A stretch of 64,000 nucleotides of DNA from Parashewanella spongiae (GTDB taxonomy: Bacteria > Pseudomonadota > Gammaproteobacteria > Enterobacterales > Shewanellaceae). The notes under the pieces were generated by a model. The model was given only the letters and a program-made list of their open reading frames with translations, was not told the origin of the DNA and did no database searches. Each line of letters begins with the position of its first letter. Positions within the stretch are counted from its first letter, which is position 1. Shown in pieces: positions 10,120 through 16,712 of the stretch. The DNA lies in the NCBI RefSeq assembly GCF_004358345.1, contig NZ_CP037952.1, forward strand, positions 186,001-250,000, in the 5' to 3' direction. The position numbers and the translations under genes were made by a program.

Positions 10120-10448
10120 AGTAATATCAACAAGAGGCTGTTAAAATAATAACAATATTTATCTAAAATGGATTTCAACCCTAAAATAGATGGCATTATG
10201 AGCGAAAATGCATATGTTCATCCTGCATTGTTGTTTGATAGAGTTATTGCCTAGGTAAAGTGTGATGGGTAATGTTTTTCTATGTTCTGGGAAGAGTGAC
10301 TTCAGCTCATATTCTTCGTCTTGTAAAAAGAAAGCGTGAATTAATAGTAGTCCTCATACAGCCGAGATTGAGTACACACGTATTGTAAAAATATCGATTG
10401 ATCAATAAGCTGGCTTTTATTCGACAATAATAGAGCCAAGGAAACTGA
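10120..10448. other. Intergenic stretch without a recognised gene
   Basis: About 330 bp between the Fur box and the small plus-strand gene at 10449. It is AT-rich. I see no RNA gene, no clear repeat shared with the rest of the window and no convincing ORF. Confidence 0.5.
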
Positions 10449-10730
10449 ATGGCACATGGCGTAATTACTGATAATTGGTCACTGCAAGATATTTCAGATC
10501 TGTTGCTCAATGGTATGGACGAAACGGTTGTAAAAGAAATCGTGGTTGATGATCGTCAACACTATTATTGTGATCGACTGCAAGCTTGCATTCAAACAGA
10601 AGCCTTGTTCGATTTCATGACAGATGTGGTGTTGAGAGACGAAATCATTGTTGACCAATCATTTGAGCATTCCTGGTTCTCGGCACAAAGTCCACTCATA
10701 AAAGAAAAAAAAGAGAATAGGCTTAAGTGA
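10449..10730 (+). CDS. Small uncharacterised protein, possibly a truncated gene
   Basis: 93 aa (MAHGVITDNWSLQDISDLL...). AAGGAAA lies six bases before the ATG, and composition is that of a real acidic soluble protein up to about residue 80. The tail SAQSPLIKEKKENRLK is low in information. It reads into a minus-strand ORF that has its own good start, so a deletion junction near 10690-10735 may have removed the true C-terminus. Function unknown. Confidence 0.5.
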   Translation: MAHGVITDNWSLQDISDLLLNGMDETVVKEIVVDDRQHYYCDRLQACIQTEALFDFMTDVVLRDEIIVDQSFEHSWFSAQSPLIKEKKENRLK

Positions 10731-10734
10731 AAGA

Positions 10735-10870
10735 GTATAGCCTTTTGAAAAAAAACAGAAAGAACATCGTGCATTGCTTCTCTTACAGAAGCTTTTCGTA
10801 AAACCCATATGAAAAATAAGGCAACTAATGTCGCCATAGCTAGCTCTCTGTTATTGAATGTTTCGAGCAT
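10735..10870 (-). pseudogene. N-terminal remnant of a small membrane-protein gene
   Basis: An ORF starting at 10870 with a GGAAG site just before ATG encodes MLETFNNRELAMATLVALFFIWVLRKASVREAMHDVLSVFFQKAI, a convincing N-terminus with one membrane segment. The frame then continues antisense through the gene at 10449-10730, where it looks random. I infer that only the first ~45 codons are genuine and the rest was lost by deletion. Alternatively the whole 92-aa ORF is real. Confidence 0.4.
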
Positions 10871-10922
10871 AAATCTTCCATGATGTTATAACTCAAGTTT
10901 CGGAGTTCATTTTTAGCTAAAA

Positions 10923-11396
10923 TCATGGGTACTTTCCAGTAGAAATAGCCTCTTGGCGTAATGTAAAAGTATCCATTTGCATAACTTGATTAAAAAACGA
11001 GGTCACTTCTTCGTTGATTTTATTCAGTATGATTTCGCTTTCTGTTGTTGATAACGAAGAAATACTAGAAACTGCATCGCTGATCAAAGCCTTAAATAAG
11101 CCCCATAATTTACAAGCAAAATCTAAATTTTGTAGACTGTCGCAAAGTAGGTTCCATGAGTCACAGACTTTGCTGTTTTCATCATTTTGCTTCGCATGCA
11201 GAAGCAAGCAAAACCTCAACCCTGTTAGATGAATTGAAGCAATATAAGCACTGTAATGACGACTTTGCTCACTCAAAAAGCCAAGATGTTGTTTGGCTTC
11301 CTTGAAGTACACTTCAATTTCCCAACGCAAAGCGTAAATCTCAAGAACCATTTTCAGTTTGAATGTGAGAACTGAAAAACCTATGTGTGTAACCAT
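10923..11396 (-). pseudogene. IS4-type transposase, C-terminal fragment
   Basis: 157 codons carrying the IS4-superfamily Y-(2)-R-(3)-E-(6)-K signature in YALRWEIEVYFKEAKQHLGF, followed by a helical C-terminal region (YIASIHLTGLRFCLLLHAK). The N-terminal part with the first two catalytic Asp residues is missing: an in-frame TAA lies four codons upstream of the first ATG. No inverted repeats were found around it. It is therefore a decayed insertion-sequence remnant, sitting immediately outside the left end of the fis element. Confidence 0.75.
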
Positions 11397-11415
11397 GCGT
11401 GTAACTTAAAAACAA

Positions 11416-11447
11416 AAATGGGTTACACATTGCTGTATAACCCATTT
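11416..11447 (-). terminator. Probable original fis terminator, now separated from fis
   Basis: AAATGGGTTA (11416-11425) pairs with TAACCCATTT (11438-11447) around a 12-base loop. On the minus strand it is followed by TTTTGTTTTTAAG. It lies just beyond the attachment repeat at 11468-11490, which still carries the last codons of fis. It therefore looks like the terminator that followed fis before the element integrated. Confidence 0.65.
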
Positions 11448-11467
11448 AACTACAAAGTGTTATAACT

Positions 11468-11490
11468 TTGTTTTTAGTTCATGCCGTATT
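11468..11490. other. attL: left attachment repeat of the fis element
   Basis: A 23-bp sequence, ending TTTAGTTCATGCCGTATT, is identical to 26745-26767, the 3' end of fis. Read on the minus strand it encodes the final Fis residues Tyr-Gly-Met-Asn and the stop. An integrase gene lies 184 bp inside. Identity at both borders plus the integrase makes this the left attachment site. Confidence 0.88.
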
Positions 11491-11612
11491 ATCCAATCTT
11501 ATGTTTCTGGTTGTTTTTAATGATTCTGGTTTTGCTAGTTAAATCTTTTGTAATCATATTGTTATAAATTATTTTGGTTTTGTTTGTATTCATTCGTTTT
11601 GAGTCTTATCAT

Positions 11613-11642
11613 GTTCTAGGGGTACATGTGGGGGTCATGAAA
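11613..11642. repeat. Left copy of a subterminal direct repeat (possible integrase arm site)
   Basis: A 30-bp stretch with the shared words GGGGTACAT and GGGTCAT resembles 26659-26688 at the other end of the element, without gaps and with about seven mismatches. Position inside both ends suggests arm-type sites for integrase or an AlpA-like excisionase. Confidence 0.5.
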
Positions 11643-11673
11643 TACGTTTCATGTCCCCTTTTGATGAGGTGAC

Positions 11674-12897
11674 ATGGGAAAGTTATTCGACAAACATTTA
11701 AAAGCAGTACTTAATAAAAACCATCCAAAGCAGTTCACATTGACCGATGGAAATGGTTTAGGGGCAAGAGTTTCATCTACGGGAAAAGTACGTTGGCAAT
11801 ATCGTTATAAAATCGAAGGCAAAAGCCATCGTGTCGACTTAGGTGATTATCCCGAAATATCCCTACTCAAAGCCCGTGAGCAAGGTATGCAATGTCGTAC
11901 GTGGTTTGAAGAGGGCTTTGACCCAAAGGTGAAACGCTCACTTGAACGGAATAAAACATTAAAACCCGTAACGGTAAAAGATGCTCTTGAATATTGGCTG
12001 GTGGAATTTGCTGAAGAAAACAGAGCAAATGCTTCTAAGCACAGAGCACAATTTGCAAAGCACTTATATCAATATATAGGTGAGTTGCCATTAGACCAGA
12101 CTGAAATGAGGCATTGGCTTGAATGTTTTGACCGAATCAAAAAAGGGATTAAGGAAAAACAAAAAGCGGCTCCTGTTGCAGCAGGCTATGTACTTCAAAA
12201 TGCCAAGCAGGCACTCAGGTTTTGTCGTATTCGTCATTATGCCACCAGCAGGGTATTAGATGACTTAACCATTACGGATGTTGGTAGTAAGCAAAATAAA
12301 AAAGATAGAGTACTTAATCAGCAAGAGCTTATAGACATTTGGTGTCATGCGAACTCTAAAAAGCCATCGCTTTATTTTCAGAGGTTATTGAAATTACTGA
12401 TTGTATTTGGTGCTAGAACTCAAGAAGTTAGATTATCAACTTGGGATGAATGGGATTTTAATGAGGGGGTATGGACGGTTCCTAATTTTAACAGTAAAAC
12501 ACAACAAAAAATCATCAGACCAATACCTAAGCAATTGATAAGTTGGTTAATAGAGTTAAAGGGTAATTCAAAAGATTCTGATTTTATCCTTGAAGAATTT
12601 AGAAGCCCAGAATCGGTAAGTGGCTCAGGAGGGAAAGTTTGGAATCGCCTCGATCACAAAGAACCTTGGAAACTGCATGACTTAAGAAGAACACTTGCAA
12701 CAGGCATGAATGATCTTGGCGTTGCACCGCATGTCGTTGAACAGCTTCTGGGTCATAGCCTTGGCGGTGTCATGGCCATTTATAACCGAAGCCAGTATTT
12801 ATCTGAAAAAAAGGCGGCGCTCGAAATGTGGTTTGATCATCTAGAGTTATTAAGAAATAAACCTGAGAATGTGCATGTTTTATCAAGAGTTGTGTAG
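11674..12897 (+). CDS. int: Tyrosine-type integrase of the fis element
   Basis: 407 aa with the DUF4102-type N-terminal arm-binding domain (FTLTDGNGLGARVSSTGKVRWQYRYKIEGK), a central core-binding domain, and a C-terminal catalytic domain. The catalytic Arg is in GARTQEVRLSTW, the HxxR in HDLRRTLATGM, the second His in LLGHSLGGV and the Tyr in AIYNRSQY, so all active-site residues are present. It belongs to the P4/CP4-57-like integrases. A GAGGTGAC ribosome site precedes the ATG. It is the gene nearest the left attachment site and faces into the element. Confidence 0.95.
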   Translation: MGKLFDKHLKAVLNKNHPKQFTLTDGNGLGARVSSTGKVRWQYRYKIEGKSHRVDLGDYPEISLLKAREQGMQCRTWFEEGFDPKVKRSLERNKTLKPVTVKDALEYWLVEFAEENRANASKHRAQFAKHLYQYIGELPLDQTEMRHWLECFDRIKKGIKEKQKAAPVAAGYVLQNAKQALRFCRIRHYATSRVLDDLTITDVGSKQNKKDRVLNQQELIDIWCHANSKKPSLYFQRLLKLLIVFGARTQEVRLSTWDEWDFNEGVWTVPNFNSKTQQKIIRPIPKQLISWLIELKGNSKDSDFILEEFRSPESVSGSGGKVWNRLDHKEPWKLHDLRRTLATGMNDLGVAPHVVEQLLGHSLGGVMAIYNRSQYLSEKKAALEMWFDHLELLRNKPENVHVLSRVV

Positions 12898-12919
12898 GGT
12901 TTTAGATAAGTTAGAAGTT

Positions 12920-12956
12920 GATAATGTGACTTTGTAATAGAAAAGGTCACATTATC
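12920..12956 (+). terminator. Hairpin downstream of the integrase gene
   Basis: GATAATGTGAC (12920-12930) pairs perfectly with GTCACATTATC (12946-12956) around a 15-base loop. A T-run follows about 12 bases later. It is probably a weak or Rho-independent terminator for int. Confidence 0.5.
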
Positions 12957-13008
12957 AGTTGGCTAATTTTTTTGAGAGAAAAGAGCTGCTATATTAATTG
13001 TTAACAAG

Positions 13009-14106
13009 TTAGATAATCATTGCACCCGGTACATACCCACCAGCTTTAGCGACATTGGATTTTATCTCGCTCATAAAGTCTTCAGGCATGTGCAACCATT
13101 TTCGGACTTTTTCTAGTTCTACTAAAAAATTGGTTCTATCAATATTTTTTACAATGACATTGCGGTTTGTTAGTTCGTAGTGATCTGAAGAGAACTCAAT
13201 CAATAGGTGATATTCCAATTGCCCGTTTAAATAAAGAGACAAATTTGCATCACCCCATGAATCAGGGTGGCTGTAGATTTCAGGTTCCGATAAGTGATCA
13301 GTGAGCTTGAAATCTATTACAGATGTGCAAGGTAAAGTTTCAAGTGTTTCAAGAAGGTATTCGTTAGAATACAGATTGTCATAATTGATTAACCTCAAAC
13401 TGCTATTTAAGACAACATCACCGATAAGTACAATTTCGTATTCTATAGGGGATAAAGGGTTGGCCTCTTTCATTCCTAATTGATATTGTGGATACAGCTC
13501 TTTTAGTGCTAACAAACGAATCAAAAGTTGTATGGGGGTTGCTCCCGAAAATGAGTCTTGTGAACGGTTATATAAGCTGTATTGTTTAAATATATCTGTT
13601 GGAAACTTAGGTTGTTCGCTGCTAAAACAACTTCTTTCACTTGAACGGAATTTTTTATATTTTTTGAACCATTTTGAAAGAGAGGGATCTTCACATAGCG
13701 TATTAATTGCTAAAACAATGGAATCTTGCTTATCACCATACTTGAAGTGTTCAAAATGACTCAAAAATAGCTCAAGATAATCTTTTCTTGAAAACAGCTC
13801 CGTTAATCGCTTTGAAAGTCTCTGTTTACTGGTACTTTCAAAAGAACTCAACAGTTCATCAATTGAACTACAAAGCTCTGCTTTTACATATTTACCTTGT
13901 TTTCTTCTAGGGTAACCAAATTTATCGACTAACTCTTGCAGCTGCGATGAAGTAAACTGATGTTTACCTTCTTTAGCTTCGCTGATTCTTGTTGGTTCTA
14001 GCTCAAAGTCTATGGCAAGTTGTTTTTGATTTTTTCCCTGTTCTTTATAGGCTGCGATAGCGTGTTGAATGATAAGCCGGGTTTCCTTTCTATTTATACT
14101 ACTCAT
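13009..14106 (-). CDS. HTH-domain protein, probable element regulator
   Basis: 365 aa. Residues about 10-65 (IAAYKEQGKNQKQLAIDFELEPTRISEAKEGKHQFTSSQLQELVDKFGYPRRK) form an XRE-like helix-turn-helix. The remaining 300 residues have no motif I recognise and no membrane segments. Position next to int, with divergent transcription over a promoter region containing three GTAATTA repeats, suggests a repressor of the element, but a DNA-binding defence sensor is also possible. The ribosome site is weak (GAGC). Confidence 0.7.
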   Translation of the reverse strand: MSSINRKETRLIIQHAIAAYKEQGKNQKQLAIDFELEPTRISEAKEGKHQFTSSQLQELVDKFGYPRRKQGKYVKAELCSSIDELLSSFESTSKQRLSKRLTELFSRKDYLELFLSHFEHFKYGDKQDSIVLAINTLCEDPSLSKWFKKYKKFRSSERSCFSSEQPKFPTDIFKQYSLYNRSQDSFSGATPIQLLIRLLALKELYPQYQLGMKEANPLSPIEYEIVLIGDVVLNSSLRLINYDNLYSNEYLLETLETLPCTSVIDFKLTDHLSEPEIYSHPDSWGDANLSLYLNGQLEYHLLIEFSSDHYELTNRNVIVKNIDRTNFLVELEKVRKWLHMPEDFMSEIKSNVAKAGGYVPGAMII

Positions 14107-14161
14107 TGGTTAGCTCAATCTAGTGATCATCGAAGAGAGCATAAATTATCAACTTGAAAAA

Positions 14162-14196
14162 GTAATTACTGATTTTGTGTAATTATGATGTAATTA
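14162..14196. promoter_or_regulatory. Three GTAATTA repeats: candidate operator
   Basis: GTAATTA occurs at 14162-14168, 14179-14185 and 14190-14196, followed by TTACATTAC. The cluster lies between the start of the divergent HTH gene (14106) and the start of the DUF2442 gene (14239), where an operator for the HTH protein would be expected. Binding is inference. Confidence 0.4.
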
Positions 14197-14238
14197 TTAC
14201 ATTACCTGTTGTGGTGGAGCTCTAAGAGGAAAAGCGCA

Positions 14239-14479
14239 GTGAGTATTTTTAGTAAATCAGCTACTCATATCAAAGCTCACAAGTTGAGCATTGTTTAGCG
14301 GTGGCGAAACTAGAAATGTAGATTTTGAGCGATTTATTTTTAATGAAAGCAATCCGGATATTAAAAAGTACAGAGAGATTGCATATTTTTTAGAATATGA
14401 AATTGTTGATGGAAACTTGAATTGGCATGATTATTCGTTGATTTTCCCTGTAGAGGATTTGTATCAAGAGGAAATCTAG
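14239..14479 (+). pseudogene. DUF2442-family small protein, disrupted by a +1 frameshift
   Basis: GTG at 14239 with AGAGGA eight bases before it opens SIFSKSATHIKAHKLSIV and stops at TAG 14296-14298. Shifting by +1 at that stop continues SGGETRNVDFERFIFNESNPDIKKYREIAYFLEYEIVDGNLNW...PVEDLY. Together these give a full DUF2442-like fold, a family often paired with DUF4160 and thought to be toxin-antitoxin related. No partner gene remains here. It is most simply a frameshifted gene. The site GTT TAG C is formally like the prfB +1 site CTT TGA C. Confidence 0.6.
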
Positions 14480-14568
14480 ATATGATTCAGCGAAGTTAAA
14501 GCTTACCAAGTTTTCACTAAAACATAGCAAATCCCCTTCTTGTGAGCTCTAAAAGTTTATTTGCTGGT

Positions 14569-15387
14569 TTAATAAACTACGTTATAAACTCTAGTTGCAC
14601 AGTCATAGCAATACATTGAGTTGTACATGAAATCCATGTGTATTTTTTCTTCACAATGACCACATTGCTTAATTGGTTTTATCTCGTCAACGAGTAGCTC
14701 TACTTCGTGTTCAACTTCTTTTCTTGTGAGGTGTATCGGGAGAGTTTTAATGACCTCATATACTTTTTTTGGTTGATGAGGATGAGGCCACTCCGTTCTA
14801 CTTAGGTAAACATGAATCTGTTCACAGTCTCGCTCGGCTCTTATGCCATCATGGTAAATGCCGTTTATTCTGTTAACGAAGCAAAAAGAAAAAGGTTGTT
14901 TTACCATATTATTACAAGCGTTATATGTGCAACATGATTCATTCTGAGCTTTGAAGTCAGCATCAATGAGCTGGTGGCACTTTTGGCAGATAAAGAAAGC
15001 GGGTGAGTTGTGGAGTACACGACATAAAGCTTTTATTGAATGTATTGCTCGGCTTGGGTTTACGTTGAGTTTTTCATAGATAAGTTTTTTATGGGTTCCA
15101 TTATGTGAACGAATTGTCGCTGTGATCCTGAAGTCAGCCTCTAATTCAATATGATAAATGTTTTCTTTATCTACTTCCGATGCAAGGTATCTGAATGCAT
15201 TTATATGACTTTCAATGTGTTTAGCCAATGAATTAAATGGATCTGTAAAAGTTTTAAGTTCTCTGATACGAGTATAGAAATAGCGTTCTCGTACATGTTC
15301 AAAAAACTGGTCAATAAATTTTTGGTGGCCTGTTATAAAAACTGAACGCTGCATTAATAATGACTGAACGGTTGGTAACGTGTCCAT
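14569..15387 (-). CDS. Cys-rich protein downstream of mcrC, two zinc-ribbon-like motifs
   Basis: 272 aa, not recognised as a named family. Two zinc-ribbon-like cysteine sets are visible: CQKC...CCTYNAC in the middle (about residues 143-166) and CGHC...CYDC at the C-terminus (about 244-265). The N-terminal half is helical and charged. It starts 33 bp after the stop of mcrC on the same strand, so it is probably the third gene of the McrBC operon. It could contribute DNA or RNA binding, or regulate the restriction complex. That role is inferred only from position and the metal-site pattern. Confidence 0.7.
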   Translation of the reverse strand: MDTLPTVQSLLMQRSVFITGHQKFIDQFFEHVRERYFYTRIRELKTFTDPFNSLAKHIESHINAFRYLASEVDKENIYHIELEADFRITATIRSHNGTHKKLIYEKLNVNPSRAIHSIKALCRVLHNSPAFFICQKCHQLIDADFKAQNESCCTYNACNNMVKQPFSFCFVNRINGIYHDGIRAERDCEQIHVYLSRTEWPHPHQPKKVYEVIKTLPIHLTRKEVEHEVELLVDEIKPIKQCGHCEEKIHMDFMYNSMYCYDCATRVYNVVY

Positions 15388-15419
15388 GTGTATTAAAATC
15401 CTTTTATCTTAGTTCGTTT

Positions 15420-16712
15420 TTAGCCAAGCTTATTTAAAAATTGTTTGTGGTCTTCATCATTTAAATCGAAAGGGCAGATATTTAGAGTTAGATTGTCTTT
15501 GAAAGTGAATTCCTGAAGTTCTTCATCAAAACGTTTATGCTTCGGATAAATCAAAAAGAGCTTACCTGTACCGTCAAGGTATTTTTCACCATAAGCGTGC
15601 ATTTGATACATATCTGATTGAGATAAATCATACTTATGCTTAGCTGTATTTTTTGAACTATTTAGTAACTTCCACTTGGTATCTAAAACTGCACGTATCT
15701 TTTTACCTTCATAAATGACCATATCAGGTTTGAGCTTGAACCAGTCTTCACCATTGTGGCGCAATAAGGATTTTGATTGTGCTTGTTCTTTTAGCTTCAA
15801 GTTTTTCGGTAAATATTTAGCTAATTCAAGTGCTACATATTTCTCAAAAAGCACTTCCATAGGGAATAGAAAAGATAAACCGCTGCTCTTTCCTGACATA
15901 GCAATTGGTGATTGATAACTTAAAATCAATTCACACCAAGGTTTAAGTGGAGAGTAATGTGATAAAGACCGTTCAGATGACCACTTTCTGAAATCATTCG
16001 TGTGATTCTTTGATTTAGGAATTTCAGAAAAAACAAATAGCAGCTCTCTTGCGAGCTTTTGATTAAATGTGGATTGTGACCAGTTCAACACCTGAGCTAG
16101 TGCAGAGTGAACTAATCGATTCTCAGCTCTATCTGCAGTAAATATATCATGCTCAATATGAAAGAAATGTTGCTTTCCTGGTCTTTGAAGAAGTTGTTTA
16201 TGAGTTAACAATCGCCCTTTTAAAAAACGAGTTTCACTATGTGTGCGTTGATATTGACTGCGAATACCTCTTTTAACTAAATGAGCGACGTTTTCTAAAA
16301 ATTGACCTATGAGAGTTTCAAATAGAGGTCTTCTTAATATCTCAAGTTGTGTTTGTTCAAATTGATAGAGCTTAATTTTATGTACAGCGCTGAGCATTTT
16401 AAGAAGCGTTTTTCGTGACTGAATAATGTCATTTATGTCATCTGATACAGATGTCTTTGGTAAAACTTCGATTCGGGTACCACATGGAGTTTCCAAAACA
16501 CCCACAAAGTTAAGCACTTTAATTGCAAGCTGCTTTTTATATTGGGTGACACGAATAAGGTTTCGTTCGGTGGCATCGTTACTTTGACTATTCAGTAACA
16601 GCCACTCAAATGCTGTATTTGGAATGGAGTGGAGATCAATATTCTTGTATTTATCTCCAACCACCAGCAGAGCATATTCTCGAACGATAATATTACTCTG
16701 TTGTTTCTGCAT
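15420..16712 (-). CDS. mcrC: McrC nuclease subunit of a type IV restriction system
   Basis: 430 aa. The PD-(D/E)xK nuclease core is visible as KPDMVIYEGKKIRAVLDTKWKLL, with Asp and the D-x-K pair needed for metal-dependent cleavage. It is preceded by the helical GTPase-docking region usual in McrC. McrC provides the cutting activity and stimulates McrB GTPase; together they cleave DNA with modified cytosines. The gene overlaps mcrB by 20 bp, so the subunits are translationally coupled. Length is within the family range. Confidence 0.93.
   Translation of the reverse strand: MQKQQSNIIVREYALLVVGDKYKNIDLHSIPNTAFEWLLLNSQSNDATERNLIRVTQYKKQLAIKVLNFVGVLETPCGTRIEVLPKTSVSDDINDIIQSRKTLLKMLSAVHKIKLYQFEQTQLEILRRPLFETLIGQFLENVAHLVKRGIRSQYQRTHSETRFLKGRLLTHKQLLQRPGKQHFFHIEHDIFTADRAENRLVHSALAQVLNWSQSTFNQKLARELLFVFSEIPKSKNHTNDFRKWSSERSLSHYSPLKPWCELILSYQSPIAMSGKSSGLSFLFPMEVLFEKYVALELAKYLPKNLKLKEQAQSKSLLRHNGEDWFKLKPDMVIYEGKKIRAVLDTKWKLLNSSKNTAKHKYDLSQSDMYQMHAYGEKYLDGTGKLFLIYPKHKRFDEELQEFTFKDNLTLNICPFDLNDEDHKQFLNKLG

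Noticed and set aside
10592-10734. Full 92-codon reading of the minus-strand membrane ORF
   Set aside because: Beyond ~45 codons it is antisense to a better-supported plus ORF and looks random. Only the N-terminal part was kept, as a remnant.
14293-14299. Firm claim of programmed +1 frameshifting
   Set aside because: No strong upstream Shine-Dalgarno or conserved stimulator is visible; a simple frameshift mutation explains it.
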